Made by a program: the position numbers and the translations under genes. Positions 28,001 to 35,925 of a stretch of 64,000 bases of DNA are shown here, piece by piece. Source of the stretch: an uncultured Flavobacteriaceae bacterium (GTDB lineage Bacteria; Bacteroidota; Bacteroidia; Flavobacteriales; Flavobacteriaceae); the NCBI GenBank assembly GCA_947503005.1, contig CANNCA010000001.1, positions 930,001-994,000 of the forward strand, in the 5' to 3' direction. The notes below the pieces were generated by a model that did no database searches, had not been told where the DNA came from, and saw nothing but the letters and a program-made list of their open reading frames with translations. The number at the start of each line of letters is the position of its first letter. Within the stretch, counting starts at the first letter, position 1.

Positions 28001-30215
28001 TGGCACAATCAGGTACGGTGGTCTCACTGCTAGTAAAAAATGATTCCTCAAGACAACCGGCCAGGGAACCATTTTCAAAATAGGGTGTGATGGTTACAAA
28101 GATTTCGGAATTAGGCGGAAAATTATTTTCAAAGTTATACCCACTGACATTACCAACATCTTCTGCATCAAGTATATCCGTTGCACCGGAAGATGTACCT
28201 ACGCTTAATAGAAAACCACAGGCTCCTGATTCGCTTTCCCATTCAATACCCGAATTAATGGGCACATCAACCGACTTGTTCAAGGGATTTATCAGCAGCG
28301 CACAGGTTGGAGTTCCGTTGGCTCCCAAAACCAAGTCATTACGCAACAATACTAGATTTCGTCCATTGTTACCTGGGTCATCACCGTTTTCAAGGGGCAC
28401 CAAATCACTGGTTATTTCGGCATAATAAATACCTGATTCACAAGATCCTGGAGCAGAAATGGTATATTCAGGAGCATCAGCGGCACCTGGGATTTCAACA
28501 CCATCTTTAAACCATTTGTAGTGATTTTGGGCGCCGCGCACAACGGTAGATAAAGTGATTGGCTGACCGGGTACTGTAGTAATCACTTCTCTTATATTCA
28601 CCTTATTTTGACCGGCATACGAGTAGGTCTTAAAAATGTTGCCACCACCTCTTGGCGTGTCACGGTAGTTCAAATATTGGGCATGCTGTTGCTCAAAATC
28701 GCCAAAATGGAAATTATTATTATGAAAACTAAGGCTGAAATTTTCCGTGGTGCCATTTACTAATGAGGTAAAATCTGGTATTTGGTTTGATAATAAATTA
28801 TCATTCAACTTATAGGTCTCCCCACCTAAGGCCCTGCCCGCAGTTTGATAATTCTGAACAATTTGTTCTAAAATATTATTGCCTGAAAGTTGGTTGAACG
28901 AAAGATCAACATTTACAAGCTTGAGGTTTCCGGTGATGTCAAGAGAAGAAATTTTGTTATTTGACATATTTAGGTCAACTAACTCCGTATTTTGAGTTAA
29001 GTCAGGCCCTTCACCTGAAAATAAATTTTTAGAAAGATCTAGGTTGGTCAATAGTACATTTTGACTTAAGTCTATACTTTTTATCCTATTTTCTGAAAGT
29101 CTTAAGTCGACAATTTCCGAGTTGTTTCTTAGGTCGATATTGCTCAACAAATTACTATGGGCCCAAACCATTTCAAGTTTTTGGTTTTTATTTAAATCAA
29201 GCTCTTCTAGATTATTCTCATATACTCTTAAATCAAGTAAGTCCGGATTACCCTCTAAATTCAGGTTTACCATTTTATTATCAGCAAGAATAAGTGTTTC
29301 AAGGGCAGCGTTTGTACGAATATCGATTTCGAATGGAGTTTCCGTTCTATTACCTCTCATATCCAGATAACTCAATTGCGGCATTCCATCAAAAGATAAA
29401 GGGGTTGCAATAGAATGAGGCCCGATATGTATATAATTCATTGTGTTGGATATAGGAAACTTGATAAATTCGGTGAGGGTGAATAATCGTATTTCCTCGA
29501 GATTAACGAATGCTGCTAGGTTACGAAAGTCAGATATATTTCCATTGGCAATTCGAATCGTTTTCAAATTGGTTTTGACATCAGGTAATGTTAAGGTAAT
29601 GAGTTTACCACCGCTTACACTTAGGTCAAGATTTTCTAGATTATCATAAAATGATAAGTCAGCCAGCAGGTCAAAATTTGATGTTATAGAAAGGTATTTT
29701 AAACTCTTTGTTTGTGGGAAAATTATGTTTTCTAAATCTTGAAAATTGAAAATATGAATGTACTCCAATTGAATATTGGAGGAAAGGTCAAGCGTGGTTA
29801 TCAACGAAGTATTAATGGCTTGTATCGACCTTATATCAAGCTTTTTAAGGTTAAGATTTTGACTTAAGTCAAGGGTTGCTAAAAGCACGTTATCTCTGAA
29901 AATCAATTCTTCCAAAGCTGCTAAGTTCTCCAATGGCAATGTTGTGAATTGATTTCTGCCTAAATCAAGTCTTGTGATATTTCTAAAGGCCTGTAAACCA
30001 TCAAAATTAGTAATGTTATCTCCGTTGGTAATAAGCTCTGTTACAGTTTGGGCGTCAGAATTTAGAATATTGCCATTCTGCCCATTTGAATCATGGCCCA
30101 AAGCAATTAACTGTGCTTCAAAATTGGGATCAGGGATGGGAGTGGTTTGGCCAAATGCGGAACAGCAAACAACAAAAAACAAGACAAAAAATAATTTTGT
30201 GGGTGTTTTGATCAT
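25062..30215 (-). CDS. Giant LRR adhesin with ten ~98-aa repeats and a CHU_C (T9SS type B) domain
   Basis: Secreted surface protein of 1717 aa. The signal peptide ends CCSAFGQ (residue 23). Leucine-rich repeats run from about 45 to 480 (LDLGRNQFTTLPL, LRLSENRIKSIDLSQN). An Ig-like module lies near 540-637. Ten tandem FN3-like repeats of about 98 aa run from 638 to 1615, each starting C(T/A)xLxxPxNG, with GYxLxIGTxxGxxDIF and IYVxIxPYN, and a second Cys near residue 83. The CHU_C sorting domain spans about 1620-1717 (YGFSPNSDGINDFWV, IYNRWGDAIFKT, LPEGTYFFTI). Export should use T9SS. The PorP gene follows 4 bp later. A weak promoter-like TTACTTTG lies about 35 bp upstream. The role is probably adhesion or protein binding. 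Confidence 0.93.
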   Translation of the reverse strand: MIKTPTKLFFVLFFVVCCSAFGQTTPIPDPNFEAQLIALGHDSNGQNGNILNSDAQTVTELITNGDNITNFDGLQAFRNITRLDLGRNQFTTLPLENLAALEELIFRDNVLLATLDLSQNLNLKKLDIRSIQAINTSLITTLDLSSNIQLEYIHIFNFQDLENIIFPQTKSLKYLSITSNFDLLADLSFYDNLENLDLSVSGGKLITLTLPDVKTNLKTIRIANGNISDFRNLAAFVNLEEIRLFTLTEFIKFPISNTMNYIHIGPHSIATPLSFDGMPQLSYLDMRGNRTETPFEIDIRTNAALETLILADNKMVNLNLEGNPDLLDLRVYENNLEELDLNKNQKLEMVWAHSNLLSNIDLRNNSEIVDLRLSENRIKSIDLSQNVLLTNLDLSKNLFSGEGPDLTQNTELVDLNMSNNKISSLDITGNLKLVNVDLSFNQLSGNNILEQIVQNYQTAGRALGGETYKLNDNLLSNQIPDFTSLVNGTTENFSLSFHNNNFHFGDFEQQHAQYLNYRDTPRGGGNIFKTYSYAGQNKVNIREVITTVPGQPITLSTVVRGAQNHYKWFKDGVEIPGAADAPEYTISAPGSCESGIYYAEITSDLVPLENGDDPGNNGRNLVLLRNDLVLGANGTPTCALLINPLNKSVDVPINSGIEWESESGACGFLLSVGTSSGATDILDAEDVGNVSGYNFENNFPPNSEIFVTITPYFENGSLAGCLEESFFTSSETTVPDCAILTQPLAGSVGVTADTDISWSVASGANGYRIKLGTTPGGDDLANANVVDGSTTYDPAVDFIVGSEVFVTITPFNEVGDALECGEDSFIIASANALPPCTSLSRPLNGEIDVKVNSIVRWNRVGNASGYILNIGTTAFGTEILSRDVGSEIEFQPDNDLPTEQTIYVTVIPYNTQGSAEGCISESFQTAAEVPLPECTTLLAPANGDRDIDPLTDLAWNISENATGYILKVGTTPDGDDFFSQDVGLTTFYNFRDDLPEGRPIYVKITPYNETGEAIDCEGESFSTSIPTRPVCTTLALPENGDINVSTATNFAWNAISTAKGYTLNIGTAPGATDIFSEDVGATTFFDIPNILPAEQIIYVSIVPYNDSGFAMDCEEESFTTSAAIGLPECTNLTMPSNGENAVPITTSLAWNAVPNIDGYKITIGTSSGASDVFSEDVGISNAINLPENLPENTTIYVLVTPYNASGEALSCTEQTFTTSAAPAPPSCANLTMPTNGATVVSMSTNFAWSAVSNTTGYFLNIGSSSGATDLFSEDIGLSNFYDLPQDLPPSTTIYVSILPYNDEGIAIGCMEDSFTTAAAPTVPSCTSLILPLNGEESVNTLTNFAWNLVDNAEGYTLQIGTSSGEADIFSGDVGSTTWYDLANELPESTDIFVTIGAYNTLGEAQGCFEEKFTTSDAPTVPSCSILIAPTEGAQAVNPNTSIGWNAVSDADGYRFSVGTTAGGTDIVDNQDVGLLTEFSLGEALPTATQIYVTITPYNAFGENLTCASQSFTTAFSSVDLVPFCTTVNEPIDGQSNVQTTTTLIWNEVTNTEGYLLTLGTASGENDILDDFDVGLNTSYEVEDLPIGSIIYVLIKSYNAQGIQEGCQESKFITTFVEPPTDKTEYGFSPNSDGINDFWVIDGIENYPDNIVTIYNRWGDAIFKTTGYDNFTNVFSGVANQMTGTGAGRLPEGTYFFTINVASEHNLKKTKGYLVLER
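25365..28304 (-). repeat. Ten tandem ~294-bp coding repeats
   Basis: The part of the adhesin gene encoding the ten ~98-residue modules. The copies are similar in protein but clearly diverged in DNA, so they are old duplications. Each copy has one Cys at its start and one near its end, which could form a disulfide per module. Copy number may vary between strains. Confidence 0.85.
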
Positions 30216-30546
30216 AATCTTATGTCTTCATTGTAAAATGAACAATGCTCAAAGTAACTAATCTATTTGTGTCAATACTTCGAAAAAGAAACAATTTTCG
30301 AAGAAGGTGGATAAATCTATAAAAATATCACTGTTCTAGCGTATTTTACCGATGATATTGATATATCATCGGTAAACCAATATAAGCTATGGGCTGAGCT
30401 TTAGAATTAAATCAACATGCGGCCTCCCCATTTCAGTAAGGGCTATAAGAAATAATAGTAATACTTTTTCTAAAATAAAATATTTGGTCATTTTCTCAAT
30501 TTTACGGTGTGATAGCTACTGAAATAGGTGGTAAATATTTTGCACG
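30216..30546. other. Intergenic region upstream of the LRR adhesin
   Basis: No gene seen. It holds the promoter region of the adhesin (a TTACTTTG-like element near 30250 on the - strand) and the perfect hairpin at 30345-30376. The rest is AT-rich without recognised features. Confidence 0.6.
30345..30376. repeat. Perfect 14-bp inverted repeat
   Basis: TTTACCGATGATAT and its exact complement ATATCATCGGTAAA flank a 4-base loop TGAT. No T-run follows on either strand, so it is not a typical terminator. It lies about 130 bp upstream of the LRR adhesin start and about 90 bp upstream of its promoter-like element. It could be an operator for a dimeric regulator or a structured RNA element. Confidence 0.75.
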
Positions 30547-30745
30547 ATGAAGGTGTCGATAATACAATTTTATCAAGAGCCTTAGAGATTTATTACCTTC
30601 GAACCTATCGTTCAAGATAAAAACAGTTATTGAAGAAGTAGATGGTAACAACATCTTTAATATCACTAATTCAAGAAAAGTCGGTAGGAATATTGAGATT
30701 GAAAAATTATCGGGACATATTTTACCCCTTACGAAAAGAAGTTAA
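30547..30745 (+). pseudogene. Possible coding remnant at the locus boundary
   Basis: An ATG at 30547 opens MKVSIIQFYQEP and stops at once. The overlapping second frame is open from 30563 to a TAA at 30743-30745. It reads as plausible protein (SLRDLLPSNLSFKIKTVIEE and NIEIEKLSGHILPLTKRS) without an ATG. A start in one frame continued in another is what a decayed, frameshifted gene looks like. Family not recognised; could be chance. Confidence 0.25.
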
Positions 30746-30766
30746 AATTTCGGTGTTTGCTAAAGA

Positions 30767-31573
30767 TTACTTTTTCAAAGAAATTTTTTTCCAATTCTGC
30801 CCATCACCATGTCCATTGTCATAGTAGAAACAGGTTTCATCTACATAAACACTATTGGTATGTTTTAATGCTCTAAGCCAACAATCATAATCTTCCATCC
30901 CATTTTCTATATTTTTAAAATTACCGATTGTATTTAATATCGACTTTTCCATAATCACACTGCTTGTAATTATGCAATTATGGACATTTAAGAACTCAAA
31001 AGTCCATATATCGGGAAAACCATTTCTTAACATGTTCTTGGTGTTTGGTTTTACCATTGTTTTTATTAATGGAATTTTCCGTAGCGTTTTTCTTAAAGTA
31101 TCATCCGAATAATTTTCATATATCGTATAAAGGGTTTGAAAATAATGTTCGGCATTATACTTTTGATATTCAGTGTTTGGATTGTAGATTCCATGCCCGA
31201 TAAGTCCATCAGTTGAGGACATTTTACATTCGGTTTTTTTCATTGCTTCCAATTGAAGTTTGGTTTTATCGGGAAACCAAATATCATCGTCGTCACAAAA
31301 GGCAATATATTTTCCCTTGGAAACTTCTATTCCCTTATTTCTAACATAGGCGCAACCCGCTTGGCCAACTATACTTCTTGAGTTTTCTTTTAAATGTATG
31401 ATGTTAACGCCATTACCTTTCCAGTCATATTCATAATACTCTTTTTCCGCTGAACAATCATTGACTACGACAATTTCTAAATCGGTATAAGTTTGCTGTT
31501 TTATAGAATTTATCGTGTTCAACAGATATTTGAACCTGTTAAATGACGGAATAACTACAGAAACTTCACCCAT
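30767..31573 (-). CDS. Family 2 glycosyltransferase
   Basis: GT-A fold transferase (about 268 aa), last gene of the polysaccharide locus on this side. The start is the ATG at 31573, giving MGEVSVVIPSFNRFKYLLNT. An ATG 45 bases upstream falls on a -7 promoter box (31616-31623) and is rejected. Motifs: VVIPSFNR, EIVVVNDCSAEKEY, a nucleotide/metal segment AFCDDDDIWFPDK (DDD near residue 87), and a later MEDYDCWLRAL that resembles the catalytic-base region. It adds a sugar from a nucleotide-sugar donor; donor and acceptor are unknown. It is separated from the rest of the locus by two + strand genes. Confidence 0.9.
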   Translation of the reverse strand: MGEVSVVIPSFNRFKYLLNTINSIKQQTYTDLEIVVVNDCSAEKEYYEYDWKGNGVNIIHLKENSRSIVGQAGCAYVRNKGIEVSKGKYIAFCDDDDIWFPDKTKLQLEAMKKTECKMSSTDGLIGHGIYNPNTEYQKYNAEHYFQTLYTIYENYSDDTLRKTLRKIPLIKTMVKPNTKNMLRNGFPDIWTFEFLNVHNCIITSSVIMEKSILNTIGNFKNIENGMEDYDCWLRALKHTNSVYVDETCFYYDNGHGDGQNWKKISLKK

Positions 31574-31615
31574 ACAATCGAATATTAGAAAAAGAGGATT
31601 TTTAAATTGAAAAAT

Positions 31616-31623
31616 CAAATGTA
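31616..31623 (-). promoter_or_regulatory. -7 box of the terminal glycosyltransferase
   Basis: CAAATGTA on the + strand reads TACATTTG on the - strand, a full TAnnTTTG match. It lies 43 bp before the ATG at 31573 and indicates that this gene has its own promoter. Confidence 0.4.
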
Positions 31624-31902
31624 TTTAAATTATTGCCTTTTCATATGTTTTTATGGATGATATTGTAACAGCATTCTCATTATTGACTTTTTCACTCCTT
31701 TCCTTAAAATAAGTTAATGTGGAATTTCATTGAAATAACGCTGACGATTGTACATTTTATCGGCATAATTTTTACTTTCATAGGTTATTCAGGTGTCAAT
31801 CTCTAGATTGTAAATGAAAGTACTTATCTTGGTTATACTAAAATTACTAAGGAAAAGGTTTACGTCAAATTGTAAGTGGTTATTGATATTGGAAAGTTCC
31901 CG

Positions 31903-32982
31903 ATGAGTAAAAATTTGGTGCATGTAAAATACTGTATTTTGGGTTATGGATATGCTTCTTTGATTGCCTACCATAAATTACTCAAAAAGCAGAAGCATGA
32001 AAATGTTCTGATTCTTCAAAATAAAAAGGAGGAGTTTTTTATAACGGTTGAGTATCAAGATATTTTATTTAGTCCATTACCTATTTTTCCTGTAAAAGAA
32101 TCAGAACTTTACAATTCAGATCTTTTTGCTAATGTTCCAAAACAAGACCCTATTACTGTCTCGTTTTCAGAATTTGCCAATTTCAATTACAACGCTTTTG
32201 AAATGAAAAAAGGTTCGCTTGCAGATTTCATGGTCAAAGCGCAAGGGATTGATAAAAACCTGTGTTTGGGCGCCAAACAATGGGGTGAGGAGATGTTTAG
32301 CCTACCTTTTAGTCAAGTGCAATCGAAGATAAAGAGACACTATGTGGAGCCAAAAGGAAATACGAGAATTGGGTATCTGAACGGTCAATCACTTTTTAAA
32401 TACGCCATTGAAGAACTTTCACCAAAGGTCCAAGAATATTCAAGTATTCAACGGATAAATGTTTTAGAAAAAAAGATACATCTTCAAGACACTGTCATTA
32501 GCTATGATAATTTGATTTCCACCATACCATTGAATTACTTGTTTCAATTATGTGGTCTTGATAGTAATACTAATAGTGCCTTTACGGGCTGTCATTTTTA
32601 TTTCTTTACGTATGAAAGTGGTTTAGAAGAAAATAATATGATCTATGATTGTGATTACATTTCTAAGATTATTCGGATTTTTTCAATTCGTGATGATTTC
32701 TTAATGGTTCAGTTAAATGGTAAAGCGTATAATAAAGTAGCAATTTCAGAAATTAAAGATAGAATAGAAGTTTTAGCACCTAGCATTAGGGGTATAGAAT
32801 ATGCAAGAGATCTATACTTACCCATGTGTTATCCTTTAGAACTAATTTCTGACCCAGATACTCTTGAGCGTATGACGTATTTGCAAAATAATAACGTATT
32901 GCCTTTCGGTCGCTTTGGGAATTGGGAGTACTCAGATTTACATGAGTTGGATTGGTCAAGCCTTGACTCCATAGGCGTTTAG
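31903..32982 (+). CDS. FAD/NAD(P)-binding amine-oxidase-like oxidoreductase
   Basis: A 360-aa flavoprotein-like enzyme inside the polysaccharide locus but on the opposite strand. The ATG at 31903 is chosen; an earlier GTG adds nine unlikely residues. The N-terminus has a Rossmann-type dinucleotide fold, YCILGYGYASLIAYHKL, with G14 and G16. Later segments resemble UDP-galactopyranose mutase and protoporphyrinogen-oxidase-like proteins: NGQSLFKYAIEEL, YDNLISTIPLNYLF, and a C-terminal LPFGRFGNWEYSDLHELDW. The exact substrate is unclear; modification of a sugar or a lipid carrier is one possibility. A weak promoter (TTG at 31748, TAATTTTT at 31766) lies upstream. Next on the strand is the GH16-like lipoprotein, 103 bp away. 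Confidence 0.7.
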   Translation: MSKNLVHVKYCILGYGYASLIAYHKLLKKQKHENVLILQNKKEEFFITVEYQDILFSPLPIFPVKESELYNSDLFANVPKQDPITVSFSEFANFNYNAFEMKKGSLADFMVKAQGIDKNLCLGAKQWGEEMFSLPFSQVQSKIKRHYVEPKGNTRIGYLNGQSLFKYAIEELSPKVQEYSSIQRINVLEKKIHLQDTVISYDNLISTIPLNYLFQLCGLDSNTNSAFTGCHFYFFTYESGLEENNMIYDCDYISKIIRIFSIRDDFLMVQLNGKAYNKVAISEIKDRIEVLAPSIRGIEYARDLYLPMCYPLELISDPDTLERMTYLQNNNVLPFGRFGNWEYSDLHELDWSSLDSIGV

Positions 32983-33085
32983 ATAGATGATTTTTTTAAT
33001 AAGAAGAATGGGCAATTAAATTTTATCAAACAACTGAATGTTGGCTTATTTTTTTTTACAAATAGGAAACCTTAATTTGAAACAT

Positions 33086-33979
33086 ATGAATGTTGTTAAG
33101 ATGTTAGTTTTAGTAGGCTTGAGTTTTGTTACTTTTAGCTGCACAAGGCCAGACGAAAATTCAGATCCGGTGAATTCTGGAAAGCCCGAAATTAACGATT
33201 CTTCGGTGCTTACCGATGATGTAAATTCAGCGGATTATTGGTCAAAAACAAAATTGGTATGGAACGATGAATTTGACGGAAATGAATTGTCTAATGACAA
33301 TTGGATTATAGAAACTTCTTTAGCTGGAATAGGCTATCCAGGTTGGCAGAATTTTACAAGTGAAGGAAATTTGGAGGTTAGTGATGGGACCCTAAAAATT
33401 ATATCAAAAAAAACAGGGGAGGGACAAAAAGCAGGGGATTATTCTTCAGCTCGCATTAATAGCTCCATTGCTTTTACCTATGGAAGATTAGAAATTCGCG
33501 CCAAATTGCCAAATGGAAATGGAAGCGGACTTTGGTCGAAATTATTTCTTTTGGGAAATAATATTGGCATAGTAGGTTACCCGAAGAGCGGGCAAATTTC
33601 TATTATGGAATACACAAGTCACCTTCAAGATCATATTTTTAATACTGTACATACCGCGGAGAATGTTCTAACAGGTCAAAAAATTGCTGCAAATTCAGGT
33701 TATATTCCAATAGAGACTACCGAAGAAGAATTTCATTTATATGGAATTTTATGGACGGATAAGTATTTGAAATTCTATATAGATGATATAGATAATATTA
33801 TCTATTCGTTCGCACAACCACCCTCTCCAAACGAAAGTAATTGGCCTTTTTCAAAATCATTCTATTTTGTGATGGATACTGCCATTGGCAGTGAATTTTC
33901 AGATGGAAATGGTGTTGATGATAATATTTTTCCGACTACTTTAGAAATTGATTACGTGCGAGTCTACCATGCAGAATAA
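33086..33979 (+). CDS. GH16-fold lipoprotein with a degenerate catalytic motif
   Basis: Exported lipoprotein (297 aa). The start at the ATG at 33086 gives a signal ending VTFSC with the lipid Cys. The body has the GH16 beta-jelly-roll signature: KLVWNDEFDGNELSNDNW, YGRLEIRAKLPNGNGSGLW, FNTVHTAEN, FHLYGILWTDKYLKFYIDD, and the final LEIDYVRVYHAE. The catalytic segment, normally ExDxxE, reads GQISIMEY: Gln170 and Ser172 replace the nucleophile Glu and assisting Asp, and only Glu175 remains. Standard GH16 hydrolysis is therefore unlikely. It may bind a beta-glucan or galactan or help retain polysaccharide at the surface. It may be co-transcribed with the FAD oxidoreductase. Confidence 0.88.
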   Translation: MNVVKMLVLVGLSFVTFSCTRPDENSDPVNSGKPEINDSSVLTDDVNSADYWSKTKLVWNDEFDGNELSNDNWIIETSLAGIGYPGWQNFTSEGNLEVSDGTLKIISKKTGEGQKAGDYSSARINSSIAFTYGRLEIRAKLPNGNGSGLWSKLFLLGNNIGIVGYPKSGQISIMEYTSHLQDHIFNTVHTAENVLTGQKIAANSGYIPIETTEEEFHLYGILWTDKYLKFYIDDIDNIIYSFAQPPSPNESNWPFSKSFYFVMDTAIGSEFSDGNGVDDNIFPTTLEIDYVRVYHAE

Positions 33980-34063
33980 CTAAAACTTATTTGAATCTTT
34001 TCCTTGCGACTTTTGGAACAAAATTGTTAAAGAATATTTAGACTGGTCTTGAGAGTTAAGCAC

Positions 34064-34948
34064 CTACAAATAAGGGTTTATAGGGAGTTGTTCAATGTGA
34101 AATCCTTTTGATTTTAAATCTTTCAAGAGATTACTTTCAATGTTGTCTTTAAATAATATTACAGCTGCTAAACCATAATCCATCAACCTAAGTTTGCATA
34201 AAAGATTCTGTACTCCTAACGCAAGAGAAAATGTTATTTTGGCTTTACTGAAGTCTTTATTGGGCTTACTCGATACTGATTCAGCATAGAAGTCATTGAA
34301 TCTTAGATATGCCAAATACTTATAGTTCATCGCTATCATCGCTTTGGAAATTTCCTTTAAATTGATTCTATAAATGAAATTTCCCGATGATTCGAATTGC
34401 AAACTTTCATCCTTTCTCCAAACTTTTTTAATACCTTTTTTCAAAATATCCAGAACTCTAACTGTGCCTTCTTGAGGCTCTATCAACACTACTCCCTTTT
34501 TGGCTACTCTCAACATTTCATACAAGCCGACAAATGGTCGTGGGAAATGGTGAAATGCTTCTTTACAGAAAACGTAATCATAAGCTTCGTCTTTCTCCAA
34601 AATGTTTTCGGCATTGATTTCCTTATATTTCTTTATATATCCCAATTCGTATGCAACAGATATAGTTTCATCGGAAATACTACTGGCCACAACATCTAAT
34701 CCTTCATTCTCAATATAATGAGCGTCAGAGCCAAAATTACCATCTCCTATGGTAATCCAAGTGTTTTTTTTGGATGATTTAATCAAAGGGTCAACCATAC
34801 CACGCATTCTATCATGACGCCATGCGTCTATACTATTTGGATTTGAATATGCAGCAGGCAACCTATTTTCAAGCTTTTGATTTTTTTCCCATGCCTGATG
34901 TTTTGAATAACTGCTTTGGGTATTCATGCGTTTTCTATTTGTGCTCAT
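34064..34948 (-). CDS. Class I SAM-dependent methyltransferase
   Basis: Methyltransferase (294 aa; an in-frame ATG 21 bases later is an alternative start). Motif I is TWITIGDGNFGSDAHYI near residue 85, followed by VVASSISDETISVAYE, the motif YDYVFCKEAFHHFPRPFVGLYE and the post-motif GVVLIEPQEG. These fit a class I fold. The location inside the polysaccharide locus suggests it methylates a sugar or a lipid-linked intermediate, but the acceptor is unknown. It is convergent with the GH16-like gene and separated by about 200 bp from the GT26 gene upstream, so it may be a separate unit. Confidence 0.85.
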   Translation of the reverse strand: MSTNRKRMNTQSSYSKHQAWEKNQKLENRLPAAYSNPNSIDAWRHDRMRGMVDPLIKSSKKNTWITIGDGNFGSDAHYIENEGLDVVASSISDETISVAYELGYIKKYKEINAENILEKDEAYDYVFCKEAFHHFPRPFVGLYEMLRVAKKGVVLIEPQEGTVRVLDILKKGIKKVWRKDESLQFESSGNFIYRINLKEISKAMIAMNYKYLAYLRFNDFYAESVSSKPNKDFSKAKITFSLALGVQNLLCKLRLMDYGLAAVILFKDNIESNLLKDLKSKGFHIEQLPINPYL

Positions 34949-35146
34949 TTTATATAGACCTTAAAGAAGATTCAAATAAAAAATACGGAGAACATTAGTA
35001 CTTTAAATGTAGTTCTTTTTCAATCGCAACCCAATAAGAAACTGAAATTATCAAAATGGCAATATCAAAGAGATTACTTGAGCTGGTCAGATAGGGTTGG
35101 TTTTACTTCATTGTGTTTATATATGCTGTTTTTAAAGACACATTGC

Positions 35147-35887
35147 CTAGTTTTTAAGATTATCTGTGAATTTTTCATTTATTAAATAATATCCAAAAAT
35201 AAAACCATAGTATATATATCTTTTCCACATGCGCTTAGGTTCCTTTAACAGACGACCCAACCATTCAAGACCTAGATCTATCCAGACTTTACCTGGCCTT
35301 TCAACGGTGCCAGCATAAAAATCAAATACAGCACCTATGGAGCAGATTACTTTTGAATCAAGTTTAAGCTTATACTCGTAACTCCACTTTTCTTGTTTCG
35401 GAGCGGTCATACCAACAAATAATACATCGGGTTTGAATTGATTTACCTTTTTGATCATTTGGTTCGTATCCTCTAAACTAAAAACGGGTTTGTAAGGTGG
35501 TGAATACGCCCCAAATCTAATATTAGGAAATTCGCTGTGAATTCTCTCCTTTATTTTTGAAAGAGTGGCTTCAGAAGCACCCAGATAGAAGCAAGAACCA
35601 GATTCTCGGTTTAATTTTTCAAGATAAAAATGGTGAATATCCGCACCTGCAATCTTTTTGATTTTCTTGCCGTACAAAAACTTAACAGCCCACACTATGG
35701 CAATTCCGTCAGGAAGTAAAACATCTGATTGGCTTAAAGCCTCCTTAAAATCTTGATCTTTCTGTGCTATACAATAGGAGTATTGATTGATAGTACTAAT
35801 CAAAGTTTTTTTCGAAGACGGTATATTTTCAGGTTTGTCAGCAAATACCAAATATTCGAGAAATTCTATGGTATAACTATCATTCAT
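35147..35887 (-). CDS. WecG/TagA/CpsF family glycosyltransferase (GT26)
   Basis: A 246-aa enzyme of the GT26 family, which adds ManNAcA-type or similar residues to a lipid-linked sugar. Family hallmarks are present: LLPDGIAIVWAVKFLYGKKIKKIAGADIHHFYLE near 70-100, GSCFYLGASEATLSKIKERI, PDVLFVGMTAPKQEKWSYEY near 154-173, and CSIGAVFDFYAGTVERPGKVW near 182-200. Its length matches the family. It probably acts at the cytoplasmic membrane on undecaprenyl-PP-sugar. It lies 38 bp after the acyltransferase gene on the same strand. Confidence 0.92.
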   Translation of the reverse strand: MNDSYTIEFLEYLVFADKPENIPSSKKTLISTINQYSYCIAQKDQDFKEALSQSDVLLPDGIAIVWAVKFLYGKKIKKIAGADIHHFYLEKLNRESGSCFYLGASEATLSKIKERIHSEFPNIRFGAYSPPYKPVFSLEDTNQMIKKVNQFKPDVLFVGMTAPKQEKWSYEYKLKLDSKVICSIGAVFDFYAGTVERPGKVWIDLGLEWLGRLLKEPKRMWKRYIYYGFIFGYYLINEKFTDNLKN

Positions 35888-35925
35888 TTAAATCTAGATA
35901 TGTTTATTTATCGACTAATCTTCTC

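Noticed and set aside
25365-28304. Possible CRISPR or non-coding tandem array
   Set aside because: The regular pattern is the ~294-bp coding repeat of the LRR adhesin; units are long, diverged and in frame, with no spacers.
26000-28500. Open frames on the + strand opposite the 1717-aa adhesin
   Set aside because: Shadow frames of a repetitive coding sequence, repeating the same text in each unit.
31717-31806. Hydrophobic 29-codon frame (start MWNFIEITLTIV) before the FAD oxidoreductase
   Set aside because: It overlaps a promoter-like element, is very short, and has no further support. It might be a membrane-protein remnant but is not callable.
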